From Vibrio splendidus 12E03 (GTDB lineage Bacteria > Pseudomonadota > Gammaproteobacteria > Enterobacterales > Vibrionaceae), in contig NZ_AJZD02000112.1 of assembly GCF_000272105.2 (NCBI RefSeq), forward strand, positions 1-44,949: DNA of 44,949 nt, in the 5' to 3' direction. This document shows positions 17,201 to 25,373 of this stretch, in pieces. The first letter of the stretch is position 1; each line of letters starts with the position of its first letter. The notes beneath the pieces are model-generated. The model was given only the letters and a program-made list of their open reading frames with translations, ran no database searches and was not told the origin of the DNA. A program made the translations under genes and the position numbers.

Positions 17201-17557
17201 ATGAAAATAAATGTTCAAACACATCATGTATCAATTAACGACGAGTCACGCAAAGACATCGAAGGTAAATTCGAGAAGATATCTAACCATTTCCCATCAC
17301 TGATCAGTTGCGACATCATCATTACTAAAGAACACGGTCAACATCAGGTTGAAGTATTCACCAACTACGAAGGTGTACGAGTAACAGCAAAATCGACAGA
17401 TGATGTTATGTACCCAGCTATCGCTGCAGCACTTAAGAAACTTGAAGCGGGCCTAAGTAACCGTAAGGGACAATTGAAAGCCGACCTACACGAGAAACCA
17501 ACAAGCACGAAGCCAGAGATTGCTTCGGACATCATCCAAGAGATGAAATTGGTATAA
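17201..17557 (+). CDS. HPF/RaiA family ribosome hibernation factor
   Basis: A 118-residue protein of the HPF/RaiA (sigma-54 modulation) family, with the beta-alpha-beta-beta-beta-alpha fold. Recognisable parts are MKINVQTHHVSINDESRKDI, the strand SCDIIITKEHGQHQVEVF, and VTAKSTDDVMYPAIAAALKKLE as the second helix, followed by a short tail. Such proteins bind the decoding centre of the small subunit in slow-growing cells and block translation or promote dimers of 70S ribosomes. The tail (about 20 residues past the fold) fits short HPF or RaiA rather than long HPF. A terminator follows. Confidence 0.9.
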   Translation: MKINVQTHHVSINDESRKDIEGKFEKISNHFPSLISCDIIITKEHGQHQVEVFTNYEGVRVTAKSTDDVMYPAIAAALKKLEAGLSNRKGQLKADLHEKPTSTKPEIASDIIQEMKLV

Positions 17558-17608
17558 ATCGATAAGTAGTTAAAGCGAAATAACGAATAGACACTTATTA
17601 AGAATTTC

Positions 17609-17634
17609 AAAGCCAGCACATTTGCTGGCTTTTT
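17609..17634 (+). terminator. Rho-independent terminator
   Basis: AAAGCCAGCA pairs with TGCTGGCTTT with a 4-nt loop, followed by TTTC. Confidence 0.92.
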
Positions 17635-17796
17635 CGATCTTAAATCCAAGCAAACCTTCCCTTCTTTACTGCCTCTCGAATACAGCTCAAACCCACATCA
17701 TTTTAAACGCCCTTAAGTTCTTAGCAGCTATAACAATCACTTGTGGGATTTGATACAGTTATAAACAGAAGTGTAGACCACAACGGAATGTTTATT

Positions 17797-17952
17797 ATGA
17801 AGAAAGTCGCGTTGATCCTTTTCCTTGCTACTCAATTAATGGCTTGTACCGAGGTTGGTAGTGAAGCTTGGTGTGCGGATATGAAAGAAAAGCCTAAAGG
17901 TGACTGGACGGCTAATGAAGCGGGCGATTTTGCCAAGCACTGTATTTTCTAA
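17797..17952 (+). CDS. Small DUF3012-type lipoprotein
   Basis: A 51-residue protein. The start at 17797 gives a lipoprotein signal peptide (MKKVALILFLATQLMAC) with lipobox LMAC at Cys17; the frame's upstream extension to 17743 would bury it. The remainder (EVGSEAWCADMKEKPKGDWT, then NEAGDFAKHCIF) matches the compact DUF3012 pattern with two conserved cysteines, known from many Vibrio and related genomes. Function is unknown. CGGA lies about 9 nt before the start. Confidence 0.8.
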   Translation: MKKVALILFLATQLMACTEVGSEAWCADMKEKPKGDWTANEAGDFAKHCIF

Positions 17953-18030
17953 TCACGTTAGCTTCTAATTCTACATTGAGCTGAATTAATACGCTCTGTG
18001 TAAAACAATCCATGGAATAAGTGAGTTTTA

Positions 18031-18054
18031 ATGGAACACCAACTAGACAACAAC
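18031..18054 (+). pseudogene. First eight codons of the interrupted HAD-IIB hydrolase gene
   Basis: ATG followed by codons for EHQLDNN runs into the left end of the IS. Joined to the sequence after the right-hand target copy, it reads MEHQLDNNWKHIEWVLTDVD, a natural HAD N-terminus. In the present arrangement the frame meets a stop five codons into the IS. Confidence 0.8.
18046..18054 (+). repeat. 9-bp target site duplication, left copy
   Basis: GACAACAAC is identical to 19096-19104 and directly abuts the left terminal repeat. Confidence 0.95.
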
Positions 18055-19095
18055 GGCGTTGTTGCCTAAATCAGTTGAACCTTTTTCGAGTCCTGCGATC
18101 TGATCCTTTATGATGGTTAGAGCGGTGACAACATGGGTAAGGCGAAAAAGAAGATAACTAACTGGGCGGAGTACAATAAGGCTTTGTGCAAACGGGGCTC
18201 GGTTACGTTCTGGATAGATGATACAGCCGTAGATGCATGGCGATGCAAAACCCATCATGGTAAGCGTGGTAGAGGCTTTCAGTACTCTGATACAGCGATT
18301 GAAACTGCCTTGATGATTAAAGGAGTATTCTCATTACCATTGCGTGCTCTTCAAGGTTTTATCGACTCTATCTTTGAGTTATTGGATGTTCCACTGACAT
18401 CCCCAGACTACACCTGTATCAGTAAACGCTCGAAGACAGTCCAGGTGAAATACCGTAATAAATCTAAAGGGGCTATTCGTCATATAGCCATTGACTCGAC
18501 TGGTCTCAAAGTCTTTGGCGAAGGGGAGTGGAAGGTGAAGAAGCACGGTGCCGAAAAACGTAGAACATGGCGCAAGCTGCACTTAGCCGTTGATGTAGAT
18601 ACCCATGAAGCCATTAGTGCCGAGGTCAGCCTAGTAAATGTTGGTGATAGCGAAGTGCTGCCAACGTTACTCAACCCTTTACGTAGAAAGATCGATGCTG
18701 TATCTGCCGATGGAGCATATGACACAAAAAGTTGCCACAATACTCTGAAAAATAAAGGTTGTACTCCGTTGATACCACCTCGAAAGAATGCAGCGTTTTG
18801 GGAAGATGGGCATCCCAGAAATGAAGCTGTAGAGGCTCTGAAAAACGGAACAATAGCGGAGTGGAAATCCGAGTCTGGTTATCACTATCGCTCAATATCT
18901 GAGACCGCAATGTCTCGATATAAAGGACTAACCAGCGGTAAATTGAGCTTGAGGTGTTACAACGCTCAGGTGGGTGAAATCATGGCGAATGTCAAAGCTA
19001 TAAACAAAGTCATAGGACTAGGCATGCCTGTTCGAAGCTAACGGTGAGTCACATATGGCGTCGTTGACCTTCAAGCTGATTTGATCAACAACGCC
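18055..19095 (+). mobile_element. IS5 family (IS903 group-like) insertion sequence, 1041 bp
   Basis: A complete element bounded by inverted ends: left GGCGTTGTTGCCTAAATCAG (18055) and right, read inward, GGCGTTGTTGATCAAATCAG. The first ten bases are identical, and most of the next ten match. It is flanked by a perfect 9-bp duplication, GACAACAAC, the size expected of the IS903 group. It carries one transposase gene. Nine-bp duplication and intact ends suggest a recent, potentially active insertion. It sits inside a HAD hydrolase gene. Confidence 0.95.
18133..19041 (+). CDS. IS5 family transposase
   Basis: A 302-residue DDE transposase, full length for the IS903 group. The three catalytic acids are visible: Asp in AIDSTGLKVFGEGEW, Asp in SADGAYDTKS, and Glu in YHYRSISETAMSRYKG, where the R-x-x-x-E-x-x-x-x-R-YK spacing is typical of IS5. 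The N-terminal part (NWAEYNKALCKRGSVTFWID) is the usual start. The frame is uninterrupted, so the protein is probably functional. It lies 78 bp inside the left end of the element. Confidence 0.96.
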   Translation: MGKAKKKITNWAEYNKALCKRGSVTFWIDDTAVDAWRCKTHHGKRGRGFQYSDTAIETALMIKGVFSLPLRALQGFIDSIFELLDVPLTSPDYTCISKRSKTVQVKYRNKSKGAIRHIAIDSTGLKVFGEGEWKVKKHGAEKRRTWRKLHLAVDVDTHEAISAEVSLVNVGDSEVLPTLLNPLRRKIDAVSADGAYDTKSCHNTLKNKGCTPLIPPRKNAAFWEDGHPRNEAVEALKNGTIAEWKSESGYHYRSISETAMSRYKGLTSGKLSLRCYNAQVGEIMANVKAINKVIGLGMPVRS

Positions 19096-19860
19096 GACAA
19101 CAACTGGAAGCACATCGAATGGGTATTAACCGACGTCGATGACACGCTCACTTGGCAAGGCTCATTGCCTCCAGAAACCCTAATTGCGTTACAAAAGCTG
19201 AGAGACAGTGGAATCAAAGTGGTCGCTGTAACGGGAGCCTGTGCTGGTTGGTGTGACCATATTGCGCAGCTTTGGCCTGTCGATGCCGTGCTAGGAGAGA
19301 ACGGCGCCTTCTTACTAGAGAAGCAAGATGGTGCATTACAACTCTCATCTGAAACACCGCTAGAACAAGTGCGTCAGAACCAAGCAAAGCTAAAACAAGA
19401 AGTTGAAGCGATCTTGTTGAGTTACCCCGACCTTTCGCTAACTTTGGATCAATCTTACCGCTTGTGTGAGGTCGCGATTGATATCGGCCAAAACCGTAAG
19501 CCTGTTGATCCTGAAACTGTTCAAGCGGTACTCGAAAGAATACACGCTTTAGGCGCACACGCGACGGCAAGTTCGATTCATATCAACGCTTGGTACGGCG
19601 AACACTCAAAGAAAAACGCCGTGCACCGTTTCCTTGCTAATAAAGGCTTATCGCTTGAGCAAATCCACAATCAAGCCTGCTATGTCGGCGATTCAATGAA
19701 TGATCAGCAGATGTTCGAATCACTTCCACTTACCGTTGGCGTGGCAAACATTCAACATTATTGGGATAAGCTAGAGCATCATCCAAGCAGGGTCATGTCG
19801 CAGCCTGGTGGCTATGGGTTTGCAGAATTTGTGGATTCGCTGCTGGCAGTTAAAAGCTAG
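19081..19860 (+). CDS. HAD-IIB hydrolase, 5' end replaced by IS insertion
   Basis: HAD-superfamily phosphatase of subfamily IIB, with motif I DVDDT (nucleophile and acid Asp), VVAVTGACAGWC at motif II, a lysine in HSKKNAVHRF (motif III) and GDSMNDQQM (motif IV). The family includes mannosyl-3-phosphoglycerate and sucrose-phosphate phosphatases; the substrate here is unknown. The first eight codons are separated at 18031-18054. The surviving frame starts with a TTG at 19081 from the IS end (INNADNNWKHIEW), so all four motifs are retained and only ~8 residues differ. Whether this TTG is used is uncertain, since no good ribosome-binding site precedes it. It is convergent with the phnE genes. Confidence 0.8.
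   Translation: MINNADNNWKHIEWVLTDVDDTLTWQGSLPPETLIALQKLRDSGIKVVAVTGACAGWCDHIAQLWPVDAVLGENGAFLLEKQDGALQLSSETPLEQVRQNQAKLKQEVEAILLSYPDLSLTLDQSYRLCEVAIDIGQNRKPVDPETVQAVLERIHALGAHATASSIHINAWYGEHSKKNAVHRFLANKGLSLEQIHNQACYVGDSMNDQQMFESLPLTVGVANIQHYWDKLEHHPSRVMSQPGGYGFAEFVDSLLAVKS
19096..19104 (+). repeat. 9-bp target site duplication, right copy
   Basis: GACAACAAC, identical to 18046-18054, abuts the right end of the IS. Confidence 0.95.
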
Positions 19861-19926
19861 ACACTTAAAAACGAGTCACGCCCTTCTACTTCTAACAAGG
19901 TCTTAAGTCACTCAATAGACATAAAA

Positions 19927-19965
19927 AAACGACCGCTAGGTAGACCGAAGTACCTAGGGTCGTTT
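19927..19965. terminator. Rho-independent terminator of the phn-like operon
   Basis: AAACGACCGCTAGGTA pairs with TACCTAGGGTCGTTT with a mismatch; on the minus strand a T-run follows. It lies between the convergent HAD and phnE genes. Confidence 0.88.
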
Positions 19966-20043
19966 GAGCTTCAAAATGCTAGATAAGCTCTTAACTTTGA
20001 CACATCACACAAAACACAAAACACGCTGCATTTCACTATATGT

Positions 20044-20847
20044 TTATATGAGTTTGTTACGGATGTGGATCACCACTGCTTCTGCAACGATAACCACTGC
20101 GAAGATACTCACTAATACCATCGAAACTTTTTGCCACTCAAAAAGGTTCTGCGCATCGTTTAGCACCACGCCAATACCACCAGCGCCCACTAACCCCAAT
20201 ACCGCAGATTCACGCACATTGATGTCCCAACGGAACAACACGATGGAGTAGAATGCGGGCATAACTTGCGGCCAATACCCTTTAAGCAAGATGCTCATCC
20301 AAGAAGCGCCGGTTGCGCGCAGAGCTTCGATAGGCCCCATGTTCACTTCGGCAATCGCTTCCGCTAACAGCTTCCCCACAAAGCCGATACTGCGAATAGC
20401 AATTGCCATAATGCCTGCGAGAACACCGGGGCCAAACAGTGCGATAAACAACAAAGCCCAAACCAATGAGTTCACAGAACGTGAAGACACCAGAAAGAAT
20501 TGAGCCACCCAGTTCAGCGCTTTATTAGGTGTGATATTTGGCGCGTTCAACAACGCCAATGGAATCGCAAATATCAAGGTAAACAAGGTACCTAACGTCG
20601 CGATGTGCAGTGTCTCAATCATCGCTGCGTGAATCGACTCAGGATAGAAAGCGTAGTCCACTGGCACCATACGCTCGAACATGTCAGCAAACTGCGCTGG
20701 CGCGTCGTATAGGAACTCAGGAATCACTTCAACCGTCTGCCAAGACCAAACAATCGCGCACACAAGGCTAAGGTAAACGGCAAATCGAGCCACGCGTTCG
20801 TTTGGTGTAAAGCGCTGCCACTCTTTATCGATAGATGCTGTTGTCAT
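20044..20847 (-). CDS. phnE: PhnE-type ABC transporter permease 2
   Basis: A 267-residue inner-membrane permease of the phosphonate/phosphite importer type, with about six membrane helices. The EAA-type loop that contacts the ATPase is seen in LAEAIAEVNMGPIEALRATG, and the region near FRWDINVRESAVLGLVGAGG is the family's conserved C-terminal part. Its ATG shares one base with the stop of the preceding permease (TAATG), indicating translational coupling. It is the last gene of the operon and ends shortly before a terminator. Together with the paralogous permease it would form a heterodimeric channel. The substrate (phosphonate, phosphite or organophosphate ester) is not determined by sequence. 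Confidence 0.92.
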   Translation of the reverse strand: MTTASIDKEWQRFTPNERVARFAVYLSLVCAIVWSWQTVEVIPEFLYDAPAQFADMFERMVPVDYAFYPESIHAAMIETLHIATLGTLFTLIFAIPLALLNAPNITPNKALNWVAQFFLVSSRSVNSLVWALLFIALFGPGVLAGIMAIAIRSIGFVGKLLAEAIAEVNMGPIEALRATGASWMSILLKGYWPQVMPAFYSIVLFRWDINVRESAVLGLVGAGGIGVVLNDAQNLFEWQKVSMVLVSIFAVVIVAEAVVIHIRNKLI

Positions 20848-21671
20848 TAGAAGATTCTCCTAACAATGTTGGAAAGAAATTCACCCACAAGAATCAATGC
20901 GATAATGGTGATCAAAATAGCGGCAACAAAGTCGTAATCGAAGCGTTGGAATGCAGAGAAAAGCGTACCACCAAGGCCGCCCGCACCCACAATGCCAACC
21001 ATGGTTGAGTTACGTAGATTTGAATCAAGCTGGTAACTAGCAAAGCCAATAAAACGAGTAAATACTTGAGGCATTACCGCATACAAAATGACGCTGATAA
21101 AACTGGCACCGGTTGCTTTAATCGCTTCAACCGGTTTAAAAGAGATCTCTTCGATAGCTTCAGCGAACAGCTTAGCGATGAAGCCAATGGATGCGAATAC
21201 CAAGGTCAATATCCCTGCCAGAGCACCAAAGCCCACCGCTTTCACAAACAAGATGGCGATGATCACTGGGTGAAAAGAGCGACACAATGCAATAAATCCA
21301 CGAATGGGCGTTGATACGATTGAAGGCATCATATTTCTCGCGGCTAGCAAGCCTAAAAACAGTGAAATAACGATGCCAAAGAAACTTGAGATAATCGCAA
21401 TCTGTAAGCTTTCCGCTAACCCACTCAGTAGTAAACTGGTTCGCGAGAAATCAGGCGGAAACATTCGAGATAGTAACCGCTCACTTTCACCAAAACCGAT
21501 GATCAAACGATCAAAGGTAAGCCCTAGCGTCGAGAAGCTGTAAAACAGATAAGCCACGATCCCAGTGATAATCGCACGGTTTGTCCATGACACCTTGAAT
21601 GGGTTTTCATGCTTTGCTGACGCCTGATTTGACGGTACGCTTGGCGATGAACTTGGGTTTAATCCAGCCAT
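20847..21671 (-). CDS. phnE: PhnE-type ABC transporter permease 1
   Basis: A 274-residue permease paralogous to the next gene. The EAA-type loop is [20 protein letters not shown], and the [20 protein letters not shown] segment matches the conserved C-terminal block. An additional N-terminal 30 residues rich in serine and proline precede the first helix. Its start overlaps the end of phnC by 13 bp and has a GGGGGTGA ribosome-binding site inside phnC, so phnC, phnE and phnE are tightly coupled. Having two distinct permeases is common for PhnC/D/E systems whose substrate is larger than phosphite. Confidence 0.92.
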   Translation of the reverse strand: MAGLNPSSSPSVPSNQASAKHENPFKVSWTNRAIITGIVAYLFYSFSTLGLTFDRLIIGFGESERLLSRMFPPDFSRTSLLLSGLAESLQIAIISSFFGIVISLFLGLLAARNMMPSIVSTPIRGFIALCRSFHPVIIAILFVKAVGFGALAGILTLVFASIGFIAKLFAEAIEEISFKPVEAIKATGASFISVILYAVMPQVFTRFIGFASYQLDSNLRNSTMVGIVGAGGLGGTLFSAFQRFDYDFVAAILITIIALILVGEFLSNIVRRIF

Positions 21672-22429
21672 GATTCACCCCCATAGATAATTTTTAGATC
21701 TTCCTCAGAAATACCTTCAGGGCTACCGTCGTAATGTACTTTGCCATTACACATACCGATGATGCGCTTGGCGTAACGCTTAGCTAAGTTCACATCGTGA
21801 ATGTTCACCAATACAGGAATATTTTTCTGCTCAGCGAAAGTTTCCATCAACTCCATGATCTCAACCGCGGTTTTCGGGTCGAGTGATGACGTCGGTTCGT
21901 CAGCAAGAAGAATGTAAGGGTCTTGCATCACCGCACGAGCGATACCGACACGCTGTCTTTGCCCGCCAGACAAGCTGTCGGCACGTTGGTTTGCAAAATC
22001 TTGCAGGCCAACAAATTCAAGTAACTCAAACGCTTTTGCTAAATCTTGTGGAGAATAGTTACGACGCCACGCATTCCAAGCCGTCATGTAGCCTAAACGG
22101 CCGCTTAACACGTTCTCGATAACCGTTAAACGTTCCACGAGGTTATATTCTTGGAACACCATGCCGATGTGTCGACGTTGTTTACGTAGCGCTTGGCCTT
22201 TTAATTGAGTCAGGTCTGCGCCATCAAAAATGATTTCACCTTGGCTTGGATCGTTAAGGCGATTTATACAGCGTAGAAGTGTGCTTTTACCGGTACCAGA
22301 TGGGCCGATAATCGCGATGATGCCAGGCTCACCGATGTCTATATTAATGCCTTTAAGGATTGGCTTGCCTGCGACGTACTCGTGGAAAAGGTTGTTTATC
22401 TTTATTCCTTCATAGCTTGCTACGGCCAT
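21659..22429 (-). CDS. phnC: PhnC-type ABC transporter ATP-binding protein
   Basis: A 256-residue ATPase with Walker [10 protein letters not shown] (residues 42-50), signature LSGGQRQR, Walker B ILLADEP, and the H-loop histidine in NIHD. Close resemblance to PhnC is in [28 protein letters not shown] and [25 protein letters not shown] precedes the ATG. It drives import by the two permeases encoded downstream with the periplasmic protein encoded upstream. Between phnD and phnC lie two hairpins that could set their relative expression. Confidence 0.95.
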   Translation of the reverse strand: MAVASYEGIKINNLFHEYVAGKPILKGINIDIGEPGIIAIIGPSGTGKSTLLRCINRLNDPSQGEIIFDGADLTQLKGQALRKQRRHIGMVFQEYNLVERLTVIENVLSGRLGYMTAWNAWRRNYSPQDLAKAFELLEFVGLQDFANQRADSLSGGQRQRVGIARAVMQDPYILLADEPTSSLDPKTAVEIMELMETFAEQKNIPVLVNIHDVNLAKRYAKRIIGMCNGKVHYDGSPEGISEEDLKIIYGGESWLD

Positions 22430-22461
22430 ACTGCATTTCCTTGTGCGAATTTTGGAATGAT

Positions 22462-22540
22462 CTATGCCCTACCCGCGAGGGCATAGATTCTTAGTTGAGG
22501 TAAATGTTTTTAAAGGGCTAAGTCTTTCTAAAACTTAGCC
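22462..22540 (-). promoter_or_regulatory. Two hairpins between phnD and phnC
   Basis: CTATGCCCT/AGGGCATAG form a 9-bp perfect stem with a 7-nt loop (22462-22486). GGCTAAGT/ACTTAGCC form an 8-bp stem with a 9-nt loop (22516-22540), followed on the minus strand by CTTTAAAAACATTT, a poor T-tract. They could act as partial attenuators or 3'-end protection giving more phnD than phnC mRNA. The role is inferred. Confidence 0.5.
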
Positions 22541-22558
22541 TTCCAACTGAGTGAAGAA

Positions 22559-23599
22559 CTAGCCGTTGTTTGCTTGTTTTGCTAGCTCAGCTGCTTTTTT
22601 CTTTGCGCGTTTAGCCGCATCTTTTTCAGCGAGCTTCTTAAGACCAGCTTTGGTGTAAGCCGTACCTGTCGCGTGGGCGATATCACGAATCACGTCCCAC
22701 TCTTCTTTGTAGCTGATTGGTGAGAAGCGGTCTGCACCTTTAAATGATGCACTCATCTCTGGAGTAAAGCGGTAGCTGAAGAAAGCTTCGTTGATCTTCT
22801 CAACAAGCTCTGGCTTTAAATTATAAGCGTAACCGAAAGCAGATGTTGGGAAACGCGGGCTACGGTAGATGATCTTCAGCTCAGAATCGTCGACACGACC
22901 TGCAGCGACCATACGATCGTAAACATCTGATGCCACCGGTGCTGCGTCATAGTCTCCATTGAAGACACCTAGAATCGATTGGTCATGCTTACCTGAGTAA
23001 AGCACTTTGTAATCTTCATCTGGCACTAAACCTTTCGCTGGGAATAACGCACGTGGAGCTAGGTTGCCAGAGTTGGAAGATGCAGAGGTGTGTGCAACCT
23101 TTTTGCCTTTTAGATCAGCCATAGTATTGATACCGCTGTCTTTGCGCACAATCGTGATTAGGTTGTAGCCTTGGAAGCCAGACTCATCGCCCTTCACCGC
23201 AATTGGAACGTAACCTGCTAAGTTAACTGCGTAGCCTGTTGGGCCCGTAGAGAAACCTGCAACGTGCAATCGACCAGAACGCATCGCTTCTACTTGCGCA
23301 GAGTTCGAGTGAACTGTGTAGTAAATCACTCGCTTACCCGTGATTTTACTTAGGTGAGCTTGGAAATCCGCAAACGCATCTTTGTACAACGCAGGGTCTT
23401 CTACTGGCGTGTAGGTAAATACAAGCGTACTTGGGTCGTTCCACTCATCTGGGTTCTTTGGTGAATCGGCCACCAAATCTTGGTTTTCATCACAGTATCG
23501 ATCGTCTAACACACCACGGCTAGAGCAGTCGCTTGCCATAGCCATTGAAGGAAGTAGCAATGAGCTAGCGATTAACAGTCCTTTAACACTGATTTTCAT
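22559..23599 (-). CDS. phnD: PhnD-type substrate-binding protein
   Basis: A 346-residue periplasmic protein of the phosphate/phosphite/phosphonate-binding PhnD family. The ATG at 23599, two codons into the longest frame, has AAGG 7 nt before it. A Sec signal peptide ends in MAMA|SDCS. Family features are TLVFTYTPVEDPALY, YYTVHSNSAQVEAMRSGRL, HVAGFSTGPTGYAVNLAGYV, and the anion-binding HTSASSNSG. An N-terminal insert with YCDENQDLVADSP and two cysteines recalls marine PhnD homologues. The tail is unusually rich in lysine and alanine. It has its own sigma-54 promoter. Ligand identity is open. Confidence 0.92.
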   Translation of the reverse strand: MKISVKGLLIASSLLLPSMAMASDCSSRGVLDDRYCDENQDLVADSPKNPDEWNDPSTLVFTYTPVEDPALYKDAFADFQAHLSKITGKRVIYYTVHSNSAQVEAMRSGRLHVAGFSTGPTGYAVNLAGYVPIAVKGDESGFQGYNLITIVRKDSGINTMADLKGKKVAHTSASSNSGNLAPRALFPAKGLVPDEDYKVLYSGKHDQSILGVFNGDYDAAPVASDVYDRMVAAGRVDDSELKIIYRSPRFPTSAFGYAYNLKPELVEKINEAFFSYRFTPEMSASFKGADRFSPISYKEEWDVIRDIAHATGTAYTKAGLKKLAEKDAAKRAKKKAAELAKQANNG

Positions 23600-23644
23600 A
23601 TTCAAACCTTACTTTTACTTATTGTTGAAAGTCACCTTCACTAC

Positions 23645-23661
23645 TGCAGCCTTTGTGCCAC
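23645..23661 (-). promoter_or_regulatory. Sigma-54 promoter of phnD-phnC-phnE-phnE
   Basis: On the minus strand GTGGCACAAAGGCTGCA has GG (-24) and GC (-12) exactly 10 nt apart, matching TGGCACG-N4-TTGCA at nearly all positions. It lies about 46 nt before the phnD start and is almost identical to the promoter of the diesterase gene. Confidence 0.85.
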
Positions 23662-23720
23662 CTTTTTATATCTTTAATTTCAGCAACTTAAATAAAAACC
23701 CTCACTTTAAAATTACTTTT

Positions 23721-23769
23721 GAGTCATTCGTGTCCAACTCAAAACCCATCATTTGGGTCATTTCTGTCC
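23721..23769 (-). promoter_or_regulatory. Two candidate enhancer sites upstream of phnD
   Basis: GAGTCATTCGTGTCC (23721) and GGGTCATTTCTGTCCC (23755) share GnGTCATTnnTGTCC, a dyad of form GGGnCA-N4-TGnCCC. Their centres lie about 75 and 109 bp upstream of the sigma-54 promoter, a typical distance for an enhancer-binding protein. A third copy is upstream of the diesterase gene. Confidence 0.5.
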
Positions 23770-23784
23770 CGTCGATTTCAGTGG

Positions 23785-23810
23785 TTAAAAAAAGAGCCCG
23801 AAGGCTCTTT
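23785..23810 (-). terminator. Rho-independent terminator of the diesterase gene
   Basis: On the minus strand AAAGAGCC-TTCG-GGCTCTTT is followed by a T-run. It separates the diesterase unit from the phnD unit. Confidence 0.93.
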
Positions 23811-23901
23811 GGTTCACTGCTTTTTCTTTTGTTATTCTTTAGTTTAGCGCTCTCTATACAAACGCCATAATTAGCGGGCGTAACAGCGCACTCAGAAGAA
23901 C

Positions 23902-25122
23902 CTAAGCGTCGCTGTCCATGCAGTTTGCGTAATAAGTTACCGTTGCAGGCCAATCGCTGAATACGCCCATCACACCAACATCTTGTGCCAGCACATCAAG
24001 CATTTTCATCATATCGCCGTCATTGTTGATACCGTCTTTCACGCTCTTGTAGTACCAACCACCACCTTGCGCTAGTGGGCCAGAACGTTCCAATGTCCAT
24101 GCGATAATGTCGAGGTCAGCATCCTTAGCAAGCTTGGCGTAGTTAGACGCAACCAGTTCGTTGTTCTCGTCTAAATCAACCAGAGCAAACAGAGGTGGTG
24201 CGATGATATTCACACCCGCATCGTGCAGCTCTTTCATATTCTCAACGGACGCGACAAAGTCCGCTTGTTCGTAAACACGGTCATCAAGATAAACGGCTTG
24301 TTTGCCGAACTTCGGTGCTTCTTTGATCCAGTACTTCACATCATCCAAGTTGAATGACTGTGGGTAAGTATCAGAAGGCTCGAAGCCCGCCTGTTTCAGT
24401 TCATCCACCAACTTTTGCGCGTACATCTCTTGGCTAAAGCCATTGAAAGGCATGTCTACTGCTGCCGATTTCAATTCAGGTGTGACCTTCACGCCGTGCT
24501 CTTTAAACAATGCCGCACTTTCTGCGTGTGTCATCAATGTCCCACTTTGGCTGTAGAGATCGGTTCTCCAACCTGGAGTCCCGTTCATGTACTCTTCAAC
24601 CGTGGTGGCTTTTGGATTCGCACCATCCATTTTCCCTTTAAGAGTCTTAAACTCCGCTAGCGTGAAATCAGAGGTACGACACTCAACCTGAGCATCTTCG
24701 CCTGTCGCTGGGTTAGCCGGCGTGAACGGTGTTGAACACTTCTTAGCGAGATCGGGATGCGCCAAAACATCGGTTGTGGTGTGCAGGTCACTTTGAGAAT
24801 GCCGACACACCAATTCCTTATCTTTAGTAAAGGTTACATCACACTCTACGACACCCGCTCCCATCTGAATCGCCGCTAAGTAAGATTCTTTAGTGTGCTC
24901 GGGAAACTGCATTGCAGCTCCGCGATGCCCAATAGAAAAATCGCTACGATGAAATGGTCCTTCGCTACAACTGAGCAGCTTGGTTTTCAAAGGGCTCTCG
25001 TCCATATTGTTGACTAAAAAGAGGGGACGAGGTCCTAGGTTTGCTGACTCTGTAGCCGCCCATGCTGTCATTGAGCTAACGCCGAGTATCAGAGCAATCG
25101 AACCTTTCAGTATTTGCTTCAT
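23902..25122 (-). CDS. Periplasmic glycerophosphodiester phosphodiesterase
   Basis: A 406-residue exported GDPD-family enzyme, resembling GlpQ in role, which hydrolyses glycerophosphodiesters to sn-glycerol 3-phosphate and an alcohol. A Sec signal peptide ends WA|ATESAN. The active-site region starts with [12 protein letters not shown] (metal-binding and acid/base His), then [14 protein letters not shown] with paired acids, and [14 protein letters not shown] as the second histidine region. VKVTPELK follows. It is longer than GlpQ by extra loops. The start at 25122, not the frame's first ATG, is chosen for its AAGGAGATACAAAC site. It has its own sigma-54 promoter and terminator, and lies between the sensor-regulator pair and the PhnC/D/E transporter. 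Confidence 0.92.
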   Translation of the reverse strand: MKQILKGSIALILGVSSMTAWAATESANLGPRPLFLVNNMDESPLKTKLLSCSEGPFHRSDFSIGHRGAAMQFPEHTKESYLAAIQMGAGVVECDVTFTKDKELVCRHSQSDLHTTTDVLAHPDLAKKCSTPFTPANPATGEDAQVECRTSDFTLAEFKTLKGKMDGANPKATTVEEYMNGTPGWRTDLYSQSGTLMTHAESAALFKEHGVKVTPELKSAAVDMPFNGFSQEMYAQKLVDELKQAGFEPSDTYPQSFNLDDVKYWIKEAPKFGKQAVYLDDRVYEQADFVASVENMKELHDAGVNIIAPPLFALVDLDENNELVASNYAKLAKDADLDIIAWTLERSGPLAQGGGWYYKSVKDGINNDGDMMKMLDVLAQDVGVMGVFSDWPATVTYYANCMDSDA

Positions 25123-25228
25123 GTTTGTATCTCCTTGCAACAAGCAATTATTTTTCTAATTTCCTTAATACGGTCATTTCTACCTTCTATGAGATGACCT
25201 CATGTGGGCAGGTGCCACAATGTAGGGA

Positions 25229-25246
25229 TTGCATGCTTTGTGCCAA
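25229..25246 (-). promoter_or_regulatory. Sigma-54 promoter of the diesterase gene
   Basis: On the minus strand TTGGCACAAAGCATGCA has GG and GC exactly 10 nt apart, with TGGCAC at -24. It lies about 100 nt before the start codon and differs at only two or three positions from the phnD promoter. Confidence 0.85.
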
Positions 25247-25307
25247 ATGTTAAAACTCTTTTATTACAATTACTTGAAACAGTTAGCCATTCGACTAAAA
25301 GTTAAAT

Positions 25308-25323
25308 GGGTCATTGTTGTCTT
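25308..25323 (-). promoter_or_regulatory. Candidate enhancer site upstream of the diesterase gene
   Basis: GGGTCATTGTTGTCTT matches the sites upstream of phnD (GGGTCATTnnTGTC) and lies about 77 bp upstream of the sigma-54 promoter. The spacing is almost the same as for the nearer phnD site. Confidence 0.5.
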
Positions 25324-25373
25324 GTGCTTTTTCTTTTAGTTTTGGTTTTCCATTTAACAAACAACTGAACCAG

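Noticed and set aside
18043..18258. Minus-strand frame at the left end of the IS
   Set aside because: It spans the IS terminal repeat and target site and is antisense to the transposase; it is a chance frame.
19055..19084. Alternative ATG at the IS right end as the HAD start
   Set aside because: ATG at 19055 is in another frame and stops after nine codons, so it cannot start the hydrolase.
23721..23769. Possible Pho boxes upstream of phnD
   Set aside because: The repeats contain GTCA and TGTC, but not CTGTCAT units spaced by 11 nt, and lie far upstream of a sigma-54 promoter rather than at a sigma-70 -35 region.
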